From positions 32,062-96,061 of the forward strand of contig JADKFV010000028.1 of NCBI GenBank assembly GCA_016717325.1: DNA of 64,000 bases, read 5' to 3'. Positions 1 to 10,846 of this stretch are shown here, one piece after another. The notes below the pieces were generated by a model, which made no database searches, was not told where the DNA came from, and saw only the letters and a program-made list of their open reading frames with translations. The stretch is from Bacteroidota bacterium (GTDB taxonomy: Bacteria > Bacteroidota > Bacteroidia > AKYH767-A > OLB10). The position numbers and the translations under genes are program-made. Position 1 is the first letter of the stretch. Every line of letters begins with the position of its first letter.

Positions 1-211
1 TCGGCAAGCTTACCCAACAGCCGCACATAACCTTTAGGCACAGCATGTTTATACTCGAACCAAAATCGAACACATCGCCAAGCAAATAAAGTTGGTCGCA
101 GTCGGCTTTAATCATGTCGAGCCAGCGGACTATTTTTTTTTCGCGCTCAAGGCTCGATTCGTGATTGGGTACACCAAGATGGAAATCGGAAATGAAATAT
201 ATTTTTTTCAA
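1..211 (-). CDS. lpxH: UDP-2,3-diacylglucosamine diphosphatase (LpxH-like), partial, frameshifted
   Basis: N-terminal part of a calcineurin-like metallophosphoesterase; the rest lies outside the window. Reading starts at a TTG at 211 (an in-frame stop lies upstream and there is no ATG). It gives KKIYFISDFHLG, with the D-x-H metal ligands, then LYLLGDVFDF with the GD metal motif. This order and the next residues are typical of the Bacteroidota LpxH family, which removes UMP from UDP-diacylglucosamine in lipid A synthesis at the inner membrane. Near 55-60 the frame must shift by one base to continue as FEYKHAVPKGYVRLLGKLA, so one base (probably completing a Trp codon) is missing. The M1 peptidase ends only 18 bp upstream, suggesting co-transcription. 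Family assignment is firm; the TTG start is less so. Confidence 0.8.
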   Translation of the reverse strand, partial: MKKIYFISDFHLGVPNHESSLEREKKIVRWLDMIKADCDQLYLLGDVFDFGSSINMLCLKVMCGCWVSLP

Positions 212-229
212 AAGATGAAAATAATTTTG

Positions 230-3200
230 CTAAAATAATTGCGAAAGATACTTGTAAGGTTTTACCAAATGCAAATTAAGTTGAAACCGGATTTTATCGC
301 TGTACTTTTTAGAATTGTTCACTTCATAAAATTGCTCAATATCACTCGACCATTTTATAGGGAAATAAATTTCGAAAGCATTTTGTACAACAATAAGCGA
401 AGCTCCGGCATCAAACACCACTTCCTTCGAACCTTCGAACGTATTGCCTGCATTGTAATAAGTTCCTGCATCAGCAAACACGCCTATAAACTTCAACTTA
501 GGAATGCGAGCAGATAAATTGAGCGATGTTATCCATTTCACCACTGTTGGCAGTTGCGGTGTACATTTTAAAACCTCCTTCGTTTGCAACCATTTGATGC
601 GATGCAATGTTTGAACTGCCATATTCGTTTCGGCCTAAAAAGAAATACTCGCGCCTGTAATCTAAATAAGTGTTTGTTCCAGTCATATATAAACCCGAAG
701 CATAACCCTGTTGAGAATATTTAGTTCCGTTAGAAGTAATGCCGGCAAATACTCGGGCAGTAAATGCTTTGCGCATACCACCATACGACAAATGGTATTG
801 AAAGGCAGCAGTTAGTTTTGGTCGCCAGGTAAAATCACCGTTCACCATTTCTAAACACGCTTCAAAATCATATGGGTCGAGGGTACGTTTATTATCATAG
901 TTATATTTTATTTGGGGGTAAATTTCATTGGTGCTTTTTTGCGCTACATTATCGTTACTTACTACAAAATTATTATTACTCCAAACCATGAACGATTGCA
1001 AAGTCAATACGTGCCTGTTTACAGATTTTATATTTTTAGGTTTAAAAATAAAATGCACACCAGGCACCAATGAAGTGTAGCGTGAGGCAAATGTTTTGTC
1101 GAACTTTATAAATTTCACCTCATCTTCGCCAAAGTGACGGGCAGCTAAGTCTATTATAATATCGTCCGTTTTATTGCTATAAATATTCATCGAACCAAAA
1201 CCAAACCCAGCTAAGGAGCCACTATTAAAACCATACATTGGCGAAATATGGAAATTGAATTTCTTTGGCCTGCTATCAAAGTTATGAAGGCTTGCACCAA
1301 GCATAGTGCCATCCCATAAGTTATACCCTGCAACCGGATTCCAATACACTTGCTTCGATAAGCCATCGTCAAGGCCGGTCAAAAAACGGAGTTTGCTTTT
1401 AATGCCACGTTTAAAAATGCCCTTAATACTTTTTGCATTGTTGTACATATTTATATCGGGAATTGCTTCATCGGTGCCAATACCAATTCGGTCGTAATCG
1501 CCTGCTTCAACAATGGTTTCGGATTTGCCAGGCCATATCCATTTATTAGAAACCTGTTTTCCTTTTTTGTAGGTTATAATATTGTAAGGATAACCGGGCA
1601 GGTTTTTATTATCAACATATACTGTATACGTTTGGTCGGGGTTTAGCTTTACTTTTTTTAATTTGAAATCGATATTTACATCCTGCGGGATGTAGCTATC
1701 GAAAAACAACATGCAAGATTTTGGTCCGACATTTTCATAAAAACATTTTTTAAATCGTTGGGATATGGATGTTTAAATTTCCATGTTTCGAAATAGGTTT
1801 GCATACATTTATCAAACATTTCGGTACTTAAATAATTTTTTAAGTAATCGAAAGCCAGCGCTGTTTTGGTGTACATAATGCTGCCGTAATTTGTAGATGT
1901 AAAATCGGGGCTTTTGGTTTCGATGGCCTGCGAAGTTTTGCGCAATGCCGGAACTTTATAAAAGCCCATACGTACTTGCTTATCGCTCAGTTTATCCACA
2001 TGCAACCAATGAGAAAATTTCCCTAAGGCACTTAACTCATTACGGTTGTCAAATTTTTCAATGGGATACTTCGTATATACATACCGCATTTCGTTAAAGG
2101 AATTTATGCCTTCATCCATCCACCCATGATCACGTTCGTTAGACCCGAGTATACCGTAAAACCAGTTGTGGCCTATTTCGTGTACAATCACCATTTCGAG
2201 CAAATGCGCAGTGCGCGATTGACCTATAATAGTCATGTTGGGATATTCCATTCCACCACCGGCAGCAATTGTGCCATCAACCGCGGTAATTTGATTGTAA
2301 GGATAATCGCCATTCCACAGTGAATAATAGTATGCTGCATCGTGCATGTACTCTATGCTGTTTTTCCACAGATGGTCTTCGAGTGGCGTAAACATTGCCC
2401 ACAAAGTCACTTTACGTTTTGTGTTTGGTAATTCCACTTCACCTTTTAATACATGAAAGCGCTTATCGGCCACCCAACCAAAATCGTGAACGTTGCTTTG
2501 TTTGTATTGCAAAACTTTTGTTTCGGTATCGCTAAGTGGGAATGCCATATCGAATTTATCGAAATTATTGTCGTTCAATTTTTCGAGTCGTTCCAATTCA
2601 CTTGCTGTTTGCAAATCGCCAGTTGCACCCACAGTATAATTTGCCGGCAAGGTTATTTTCACATCGTAGTCGCCAAACTCCGAATAAAATTCTCCTTGAG
2701 TTAAATAAGGCATCTGATGCCAGCCAAACTGGTCGAACACTGCCGGCTTGGGGTACCACTGTGTAATATAATATGCTTGCCCGTTATGCCCCATGCGCGA
2801 AAAAGATGCATCCGCAATTTTTACTCTGAATGGCGTAGTAATTGTAACTTTTTTGCCCGGTGGCAATGGCTCGTTCAATGTGAGAATCATAATATCAATA
2901 CTGTCTTTGAGCAAATGGAATTCAGCTTTTTTATTGTCTACATAAAAGTCGAGACTATCTATATAACCACGCTGTTCCTCATTAGCGTTATACATTTTAG
3001 TAGAACCATCATCAAGTGTCTGCTTAAATAACTGCGTTGTTTCATCCTTGTAAGCATTTGGCCATAAATGAAAATAAATGGAAGTTAGCGCAAATCTCGA
3101 ATTATTAGTGTATTCAATAGTTTCGAAGGCATTTAAAAAATGATTTTTATCATCGAGGGTAACATCAATTTTATAACTGACGTGTTGTTGAAAGTATTGG

Positions 3201-3265
3201 CATGATACCGTGCTTACTTTCAAAACAAAAAACAAAATAAGATGAAGTGTAAATCTATGAAACAT
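230..3265 (-). CDS. M1 family metallopeptidase (aminopeptidase), two frameshifts
   Basis: Secreted zinc aminopeptidase of about 1010 residues. The start at 3265 gives a signal peptide (MFHRFTLHLILFFVLKVSTVS). The M1 zinc site is intact: HEIGH at residues 362-366 and the third ligand E385 within the HGWMDEG segment, the classic HExxH-x18-E. The second half, after about residue 515, is a beta-rich region without a motif I recognise; long M1 proteins with such tails are common in Bacteroidota. The frame changes near 1690-1715 (joining ...NLAC to FFDSYIPQDV) and near 525-545 (joining ...TATANSGE to WITSLNLSAR). Protein-level continuity across both breaks is good, so each looks like a small indel. 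The gene is divergent from the T9SS protein at 3398 and followed closely by lpxH. Confidence 0.85.
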
Positions 3266-3362
3266 AGTTAAAATAATTAAATAGCAAAGGTGCAAAAAAA
3301 TGAGACGTTGGTAATGTTGATAAAAAGAATTTGTCAATCAATAATTTTGATTTCTCATTACC

Positions 3363-3370
3363 TACCTTTG
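3363..3370 (+). promoter_or_regulatory. Bacteroidota -7 box (TAnnTTTG)
   Basis: TACCTTTG fits the TAnnTTTG -7 consensus of the Bacteroidota primary sigma factor and lies 27 nt before the ATG at 3398. I see no TTTG -33 element at the usual 19-21 nt spacing, so this is a partial match only. Confidence 0.35.
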
Positions 3371-3397
3371 ACAAAGCATAATAAATCTATTCTATCA

Positions 3398-4756
3398 ATG
3401 CAAAAAACTATTTTCACTATTGTTTTATTATTTGCAGCAATCTGCAATGTGAGTTCTCAAAATTGCCAGGTAAAAATCCTGACAAACTACACCAACTTCA
3501 ATCAGTATAATCCTAAATGTGAAGGCAGCGATGTAGATATTTTAATATACCCTTTCGATGCGAATAAAACATATACATGGAATTTTAGCAGCAACTATAC
3601 CGGCAATTTTGTTGGCTTTGGCCCTCACGAAGCTTTCGGTTATATTTTTGGTGCCTTAAAAACAAATAGTGGTTGGTTTACACTTACCGTTAGCGATTCG
3701 TTGGGATGCACTTTTACCGATAGTGTATATATTGCAATAAGGCCAATTCCATTTGTACTTCAAACCGGGCAAACATTTGCATGCCTTGGTGCAACCACTT
3801 TTGTAAAAGCTATGGACCTCACCAGTTACAATGCACCTTATACTTATAGCTGGGATAATGGCGAAACCACACAAAAAATAAATGTAACCCATGCCGGTGG
3901 TTATGGCCCTGCGCCTTCGGTAACGGTAACAAACAAATTTGGATGTTATGCTTCTAATACAACTGCACAATTCATTGGTACTTTATTTCCTGACGACCCA
4001 ACTATTGTTGCAGCGACCGATACAATTATTTGCACCAACGAAGCTGCCACTTTAATAATAACACAACCTTTGACAGGGCAAATTTATACCTGGAAAAAAA
4101 ACGGAGCCAATATTTTTGGAGCTAAGCAACAATCGCTAACAACAAAAAATACGGGTATGTATTCGCTTGAAGTAAAAAATTCCAATGGATGTAAAAGTAC
4201 TTCCCAATCAATAAATGTTCAGGTTCAAAACCCAACGGTAACTATCAGCACAACAAATCCTTCGCTCTGCAATGTTGACTCTGTATTGCTTTCATCTGTT
4301 ACCAACAGTAATGTAGCCTATCAGTGGAAGCGCAACAATATTGATATTCCAAATACAAATATTGATGCATATGAAGCAAAAACTGACGGAAGGTATAAAG
4401 TAATTGTTACCGATAATGAAGGGTGTACAAACTTTTCAAATATGATAGAAGTAACCGGTCAGAATTGTAGAAACGGCTATTTTGAAAATTCGAATAGCAA
4501 TAAGATAATGGCTGCATTGTGGCAAAACAATTTGCAAATATCTTGCACAGATGTTTATGAGAATGCACATTTTCTATTGCACAATACTGACGGAAGTTTG
4601 ATAATGAGAAATAAAATTTCGTTTAGCAGCACAACAATAAATTTAGATAATATGGCCAATGGCATGTATTTACTAAATGTTACTAATGGTGTTACGACAA
4701 GTGTTTTTAAGTTGGTTGTACTTAACGGAGAAAACACAATTCACTCTTCGCGTTAA
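3398..4756 (+). CDS. T9SS-sorted secreted protein with Ig/PKD-like repeats
   Basis: Secreted beta-sandwich protein of about 452 residues. I chose the ATG at 3398 rather than the longer frame from 3290 because MQKTIFTIVLLFAAICNVSSQ is a clean signal peptide ending before a Gln, and a -7 box sits just upstream. The middle holds several 75-90 residue repeats with a Y-x-W and G-x-Y-x-V pattern and paired cysteines (for example YTWKKNG, YQWKRNN), typical of Ig-like SprB/PKD repeats. The last ~75 residues, including NLDNMANGMYLLNVTNG, resemble a type A T9SS sorting domain, so the protein is probably exported and anchored at the cell surface. Its stop codon overlaps that of convergent rdgB by three bases. 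Ligand or substrate is unknown. Confidence 0.8.
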   Translation: MQKTIFTIVLLFAAICNVSSQNCQVKILTNYTNFNQYNPKCEGSDVDILIYPFDANKTYTWNFSSNYTGNFVGFGPHEAFGYIFGALKTNSGWFTLTVSDSLGCTFTDSVYIAIRPIPFVLQTGQTFACLGATTFVKAMDLTSYNAPYTYSWDNGETTQKINVTHAGGYGPAPSVTVTNKFGCYASNTTAQFIGTLFPDDPTIVAATDTIICTNEAATLIITQPLTGQIYTWKKNGANIFGAKQQSLTTKNTGMYSLEVKNSNGCKSTSQSINVQVQNPTVTISTTNPSLCNVDSVLLSSVTNSNVAYQWKRNNIDIPNTNIDAYEAKTDGRYKVIVTDNEGCTNFSNMIEVTGQNCRNGYFENSNSNKIMAALWQNNLQISCTDVYENAHFLLHNTDGSLIMRNKISFSSTTINLDNMANGMYLLNVTNGVTTSVFKLVVLNGENTIHSSR

Positions 4757-5346
4757 TTGTGAGAAAAGTGCTGATGCAGAAAATCTATTAATTTCGAAAC
4801 AGCCTTAGCACGGTGGCTCATACTGTTTTTTTGCGAATCACTCATTTGCGCATAGGTAATATCATAATCCACTGGTACAAAAATCGGGTCGTAACCAAAA
4901 CCACTATCACCTTGTGCCAATAAACCAATATTGCCCTCGACTATTCCTTCGAAAAAATATTTTTTGCCATCTAAAATTAAAGCAATAGTTGTATTAAATT
5001 TTGCTCCACGGTTTTCAATGCCTGACATATTTTTTAAAACAAGCTGCAAATTTTTAACATCATCTTTAGGCTCACCTGCATAGCGGGCACTATACACTCC
5101 AGGTGCATTGTTTAGTGCTTCTATCATCAATCCCGAATCATCGGCAAAACAATTTATACCCGTTTTGTTATAAACAAATTGGGCTTTTATTAATGCGTTC
5201 TCATTAAATGTGCTGCCGCTTTCTATAATATCTTCTTCGATGCCAGCCTCGCGAAGGGTTATTAATTCAATATCAGCGGGCATCATGGCTTGTACCTCGC
5301 GCAGCTTGTGCATATTATTGGTAGCAAAAACAAGTTTCGTTTTCAT
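4753..5346 (-). CDS. rdgB: non-canonical purine NTP diphosphatase (RdgB/HAM1)
   Basis: House-cleaning enzyme of 197 residues that hydrolyses dITP, XTP and ITP to the monophosphates, keeping deaminated purines out of DNA and RNA. Diagnostic family segments: KLVFATNNMHKLREV at the N terminus (substrate phosphate binding), FADDSGLMIEALNNAPGVYSA (catalytic Asp and nucleotide site), and the C-terminal GYDPIFVP and SHRAKA. I use the ATG at 5346 because it places M-K-T-K-L-V-F-A-T-N-N at the usual distance; 13 in-frame codons upstream lack family similarity. Divergent from kdsA (83 bp) and convergent with the secreted protein at 3398. Intact. Confidence 0.95.
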   Translation of the reverse strand: MKTKLVFATNNMHKLREVQAMMPADIELITLREAGIEEDIIESGSTFNENALIKAQFVYNKTGINCFADDSGLMIEALNNAPGVYSARYAGEPKDDVKNLQLVLKNMSGIENRGAKFNTTIALILDGKKYFFEGIVEGNIGLLAQGDSGFGYDPIFVPVDYDITYAQMSDSQKNSMSHRAKAVSKLIDFLHQHFSHN

Positions 5347-5429
5347 TTTATAAAAAGTTGATACATAGTTTAAAGAAGGATACAATTATCAAAAATAATT
5401 TTTCAAATTTGCTCAAATAAATTTAAGAA

Positions 5430-6245
5430 TTGATACCAAACATAAATAAACTTAAACACACCGATAGCAACAATTTTTTTCTATTGGCCGGGCCATGTGT
5501 TGTGGAAAATGAAAACATTTGCAACACCGTTGCAGCAGAAGTGAGCCGTATATGTGATAAACTTAAAATTCCATATATTTTCAAAGCTTCCTACAGAAAA
5601 GCAAACCGAAGCCGTATAGATTCTTTTACCGGAATTGGTGATATGGAAGGACTACAAATACTGAAACAAACAGGAGAAAAATATGATGTGCCCACGGTTA
5701 CAGATATACACGAATCGAACGAAGCAAGCCTTGCTGCTGATTATACAGACATATTGCAAATACCTGCATTCCTTTGTCGCCAAACAGAATTGTTGATAGC
5801 TGCCGCAAAAACCGGCAAATACGTAAATGTGAAAAAAGGCCAGTTTCTTTCGCCCGGTGCTATGAAACATGCTGTAGATAAAATAAAAGATGCCGGCAAC
5901 AATAATGTGATGCTAACCGAACGTGGTACTACATTCGGCTATCAGGATCTGGTGGTAGATTATCGCGGCATTCCCGAAATGCAAAGTTTTAACGTACCTG
6001 TAATTATGGATTGCACTCATGCGTTGCAGCAACCCAATCAAACATCGGGTGTTACCGGAGGTCAACCACATTTAATAGGCACAATTGCCAAAGCTGCTAT
6101 TGCAGTAGGTGTTGATGGTTTGTTTATAGAAACACATCCCGACCCTTCGAAAGCCTTATCGGATGGAGCTAATATGCTACCTCTGCATTTGCTCGAAGAT
6201 TTACTTACCCAATTAGTAGCAATACGAAAAGCCATTTCAAACTAA
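5430..6245 (+). CDS. kdsA: 3-deoxy-8-phosphooctulonate (Kdo-8-P) synthase
   Basis: Condenses phosphoenolpyruvate with arabinose 5-phosphate to Kdo-8-phosphate, the committed step to the Kdo of the LPS inner core; cytosolic. The 271-residue length fits the family. Motifs: FLLAGPCVVE near the N terminus, the phosphate-binding KASYRKANRSRIDSFTG, VKKGQFLSPGAMKHAV, LTERGTTFGY, MDCTHALQQPN and the C-terminal ETHPDP. The only sensible start is a TTG at 5430 (reading IPNINKL...), as no ATG occurs between it and the conserved core. Together with lpxH at the window edge it shows an LPS-bearing outer membrane. The lipoprotein at 6266 begins 20 bp after its stop and may be co-transcribed. Confidence 0.95.
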   Translation: MIPNINKLKHTDSNNFFLLAGPCVVENENICNTVAAEVSRICDKLKIPYIFKASYRKANRSRIDSFTGIGDMEGLQILKQTGEKYDVPTVTDIHESNEASLAADYTDILQIPAFLCRQTELLIAAAKTGKYVNVKKGQFLSPGAMKHAVDKIKDAGNNNVMLTERGTTFGYQDLVVDYRGIPEMQSFNVPVIMDCTHALQQPNQTSGVTGGQPHLIGTIAKAAIAVGVDGLFIETHPDPSKALSDGANMLPLHLLEDLLTQLVAIRKAISN

Positions 6246-6265
6246 ATAAAAACAACACAAAAAAT

Positions 6266-6804
6266 ATGAAACTTTTTAAATTAATTGCACTTACATTTTT
6301 AATTTTTGCTCAACAATCTTGCAACAATCCACAAAAAGATTTGCATGAAAAAATCATTGGCCTTGAAAATGATTTCAAAAAAAATCTTTCAGGCAAAATT
6401 GAACAAGCCAAAGTAAATGATCTGATAAAATTATATGAAGAATATACAACAAAATACAAATCGGATTCGCTTACAACGCGCTATATTTTCGAAACAGCAA
6501 ACTTATACATGGGTCAAAATAATCCAAATAAGGCATTGGCAGCCTGCGATAAAATAATTAAAGAATATCCGCAAAGCCCTCAATTGGTGAATGCTTACTT
6601 TTTAAAGGATTTATTTTCGATGAAAAGTTAAAAGATATAGAAAGCGCCAAAGCCGCATATAAAGAAGTGTACACACGTTTTCCACAAAGCGACCTTGCCG
6701 ATGATGCAAAGATTCTTTATGAGCGTGCCGGTAAACCCATGGAAGAATGGATAAATGAAATTGCCAAAAATGACACTACTGTTGCCGAAGAAATTGTAAA
6801 ATAA
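6266..6804 (+). CDS. small TPR lipoprotein, one frameshift
   Basis: Predicted outer-membrane-associated lipoprotein of about 179 residues. The signal ends in a lipobox (AQQSC, Cys19). The body is helical with TPR-like pairs: FETANLYMGQNNPNKALAAC and IESAKAAYKEVYTRFPQ, the second like the YfgM/BamD type of repeat. The frame changes at about 6600-6606, an AAAGG stretch where one A appears lost: the original frame stops at 6631, while the neighbouring frame continues as GFIFDEKLKDIESAKAAY to a double stop at 6802. It sits 20 bp after kdsA and 19 bp before the TMTC-like gene, consistent with one operon. Role unknown; a scaffold function is an inference from TPRs only. Confidence 0.7.
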
Positions 6805-6823
6805 TAATTGCGAAAATAGTTTT

Positions 6824-8769
6824 ATGAAAGTTCAAAATCTACCCCGAAAGGAAACGCACCATCATCCACAAAAAATACAAAAAGTAAAAATGCCCAATCA
6901 GCCGAAGCACCTATAAGCAAATTAACTCTTACTCTTGCTTTGATAGTTGCAGCAATTGGTGCAGTGTTTTATATTCAAACATTATCGTACGATTTTGTGC
7001 TTGACGATTTTTCGGCTATTAAAGAAAACCGTGTTACCAAACAAGGTACATCAGCGCTTGGCGAAATTTTTAAAACCACATACAGGCATGGTTATACAAT
7101 TCAAGGCGATGAACTATACCGTCCTGTTCCAAAGGCGATATTTGCATGCTTGTGGCAGTGGTTTCCCGACAATCCTTTTCCGGGGCATTTGCTCAATGTG
7201 CTATGTTATGCATTTACCGGTTTTATGCTTGTAATAACACTCAGTAAATTTATGGGGCAACAAAATGTATTGATTGCTTTCATCGCTTCGGCACTTTTTA
7301 TTGCCCACCCAATACATACCGAGGTTACGGCCAACATAAAAAGTCTCGATGAAATTCTTGGATTTTTGTTCTTTATTATTTCGCTATATTTTTCTCATTC
7401 TTATCTTGTCACCAATAAAAACAATAAGATTGCGATAGCAGCGGCATTTTATTTTTTGGCACTGTTGTGCAAAGAATCATCCATTACTTTTATCGGTGTG
7501 TTTCCATTGATGTTTTATTTTTTTGGAAACAATAGCATTTCATCTATCATAAAAACCACAGCCATTTTATTTGTTCCGGCATTGGTATTTTTGGCTGTAC
7601 GTTCATCGGTTATAGGTTTTTCGGGTGCAGGCGAAGTATCCACAGCCGACAATTTATTGATGGCTACCGACAATATGCTTTTTCGTAAAACTACCGCCAT
7701 TTTCATTATGGGTCTGTATTTAAAATTAATGGTGGCACCTATCCAACTTGCATTCGATTACTCATACAGCCAAATCCCAATTGTGGGGCCCGGTGACTGG
7801 CGATTCTTATTGTCGTTTGCTATTCTTATAACCATGGCTGTATACGCTGCATTAAACTTTAAGAAAAAGAATATTGCCGCATTTGGTATCTTGTACTTTT
7901 TTATTACTGCTTCATTATCGTCCAATGTATTTATGATTATTGGTACATCCATGGGTGAACGCTTAATGTATGCACCTTCATTTGGAATCTGTTTGCTGTT
8001 AGCATGGTTGATTGTTATGCTTGGCGAAAAAATAAAACCTGCTGCTGATAACAATGGTGAAGATGCCATGGCATTAATTAAAAACAATGTTTTACCCGTA
8101 GGTATTACCATGGTTATAATTGCCGTTTTCGGTATAAAAACATTTTCGCAAAACCCTGTTTGGAAAAACAATATGAAGCTTTATGAAAGCGGTGTAAAAG
8201 TTTCGCCAAACAGCACACGTACACAATATTATCTGGGCAATGCTATTACCAAACCCGAATACATGGAACAGTTTAAAGGCGACAGTGTACAAATAAAAAA
8301 AGCAATGAACGAAGGCATAGCATATTTAAAACGAGCAGTTGAAATTTATCCCGGCTTTACCGATCCACTAACACAACTTGGAGTGGCTTATTACAAAATG
8401 AAGGATTACAATAATGCCTATAAATATTACGAGCAAGCATTGAAGCAATCGCCCGGTGTTGCCACAATTCATAACAATATGGGTACACTCATGTTTGAAA
8501 CTGGGCAATATGAAAATGCATTAAAGGCGTTTGAAAAGGCCATACAATTGGATCCATTTTACAGCGATGCATATAATAATGCCGGCAGTGCTTATGGCAC
8601 TATGGGTAAATACGATCAAGCCATAAACATGTTTACAAAATGTACCGAGCTTGACCCTGTAAACGTAATGGCATGGAAATTTTTAGGAATTACCTATCAA
8701 AATAAAGGTGATGCTGCCCGGGCAAAACAATATCTGGACAAGGCTGCCTCGCTCGAAGGCAAAAATTGA
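6824..8769 (+). CDS. TMTC-like polytopic membrane protein with C-terminal TPR repeats
   Basis: About 648 residues. The ATG at 6824 reads MKVQ, after which one A seems missing (about 6834-6837); the restored frame gives a Lys/Ser-rich cytoplasmic head, KSTPKGNAPSS..., leading into the first membrane helix. If no indel exists the start is a TTG near 6938. Roughly ten membrane helices follow, with an acidic VLDDFSAI motif in the first extracytoplasmic loop as in GT-C glycosyltransferases, and YRPVPKAIF. The last ~190 residues carry four or five TPR units (for example YYKMKDYNNAYKYYEQALKQ, YENALKAFEKAIQLDP). The architecture matches TMTC/DUF1736 proteins, whose eukaryotic members O-mannosylate cadherins. 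Transfer of sugar to exported proteins is plausible here but unproven. Confidence 0.75.
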
Positions 8770-8860
8770 AAATATTGGGTTAACAAATTAGCTGCTATTA
8801 TATTTTGATTAAGTTCGCGCCTTAAAGGTCGAAATTGATTTACTGTTCACATTCTTTTAA

Positions 8861-10581
8861 ATGAAAATTACTAAACTACTTATATTTTCCATATTTATAT
8901 TTTATATAAAATTTTCAGAAGCACAGCCTTTGGATTTTGATAAAAGCAACACATGTAATTCAGTGTTTGAAAAGTACACTCCTACTACCTTCTATACCGA
9001 AGATTTTCAAAACGGACTCAATAATGGGTGGCAGGTTTTTGACAGTGCCGGCTTTAACGAGAACTGGCAATACACAACAGTAGGTCCTGCAGGAACAGGA
9101 TCATCCCTATACGATAAGCTTCAGTCACCTTCAGCTTCAAATGGTTTCATGATGATAGATGATGATGCCTATGGAAATAACAATACAACAACTGTAACCG
9201 CCCTCATGAGTAATGTTATTGATTGTTCGGGCAAAAATAAAGTTCGCCTTCGCTTTTATCATTACTACAAACATTACACCGGGTGCGAGGCTCGTATTTA
9301 TGCATCTAATAATCAATCGAGTTGGCAATTGATTCAAACATTAAGTGCCGGAATGCAGAGTTTGCAAAACACTACAAATCCAAATGAATATGAAATCGAT
9401 ATTTCGGGTGTGGCTGCTAATCAGTCGACAGTAAATTTACTTTTTGTGTATAAAGGTAACTGGGGATATTTTTGGGAAATAGATGATGTTTCATTATACG
9501 AACCTGACCAGATAGACGCAGCCCTCATTTCGGTAAATGGTATGCAAAGCACTTGCGCAACCAACACAGCCGATACATTGCAATTTGAAGCAACGAATCT
9601 GGGCTACCAATCGTTCAGCGTATTACCTGTAGGTTACACCATTAATGGTGGTGCAATACAAACGCAAAATTTTTCGCAGCTAATGAGCCAGTTGCAAAAA
9701 GGCAGTTTTTCTTTTTCACCTGCTCTCGCTTTTGCAACTGCCGGCAAATACGAAATAAAAATTTTTACTCAGTTGGCCGGAGACCAAAATAATTCGAACG
9801 ATACATTAACTACAACCATATACGTTGGCCCTGTTGATATAAAGGCAAATAGTTACTTTGCCGGTTTTGAACCCAATGAAGATGTATCGAACTGGAAAAC
9901 AGAAGATACCGATGGCGATGGTATAACTTGCGATTTCCCTGTAAGCTATGCAAGAACAGGAATACGTTGCCTTCGAATGCCATGGGCTTACAATCTTGAT
10001 ACCATTGCCGAGAACTGGATTTTTCTGATTGTATCAAACTTGAACAAGGCTTTACTTATAACACATCTTTTTATTATCGTACTGCTAACGATACACTTAA
10101 AACCTACGACATTGGTGTATTTATTTGTAATAGTCAAAGCAGTTTCAGTGTTGTAAAATCCATTGGTGTTATTGCCGCACAAAATGATACCTTCTATAAA
10201 AACTTTGCTACAAATTTTAATGTAAACAATACCGGCACGTATTACTTAGCTTTTAAATTTTCGGGTATAAATGTAAAATGCGCAAGAAGGATAGACGACC
10301 TTAATATATCTCATGTTACCGGCTTGCAACAAAATCATTCTGCCAATGCAATAAATCTTTACCCCAACCCAACACAAAACCAAATTACTATCGAAGTAAG
10401 CGAAACACAATTAAGCGATTATGTTATTAATATTTTCGATCCTATAGGGACATTAATTACTTCTAAAACATCAATGCAACAAAGCACACAACTTGATGTA
10501 AGTAAATTTTCGTGCGGTATTTACTCAGTGCAAGTAATATCTTCAAAAGGCGTTTCAAATTTTTCTTTTGTAAAAGAATGA
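8861..10581 (+). CDS. T9SS-sorted secreted protein with choice-of-anchor J-like domain, one frameshift
   Basis: Secreted protein of about 573 residues. A signal peptide ending SEAQ is followed by a jelly-roll module (about residues 40-215; EDFQNGLNNGWQ, SNVIDCSGKNKVRLRF, WEIDDVSLYE) typical of choice-of-anchor J/MAM-like domains, then a CARDB-like beta segment (SNDTLTTTIYVG) and a second WKTEDTDGDG module. Near 10015-10025, within GGATTTTTCTG, the frame changes; the other frame continues FSDCIKLEQGF... and joins without loss to a type A T9SS C-terminal domain (NLYPNPTQNQITIEV, FSCGIYSVQVIS). A single lost T explains the break. Likely surface-exposed or released; binding target unknown. Confidence 0.8.
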
Positions 10582-10846
10582 ATCACAAAGTGATTTTGAC
10601 TTTAATATTTATACAACCCACATAAAAAAGCTTTTATCTTTTTGGTGAATAAAATCTAATATCGAATAAACTCATTTAAATTTACTTCGAACTAAAAAGC
10701 GCTTTTAGTTGCATTCACTCCTTGCTCTCTAGAAAAATTATTTTGTTCAAAATCAAACACTTAGAAAAAATATTTAAAAAATAAAAAGAAAATTCTACTA
10801 TGTTGGTAGATTTAGTTTATATTCGCACCATTAAATTTTTAATCAT

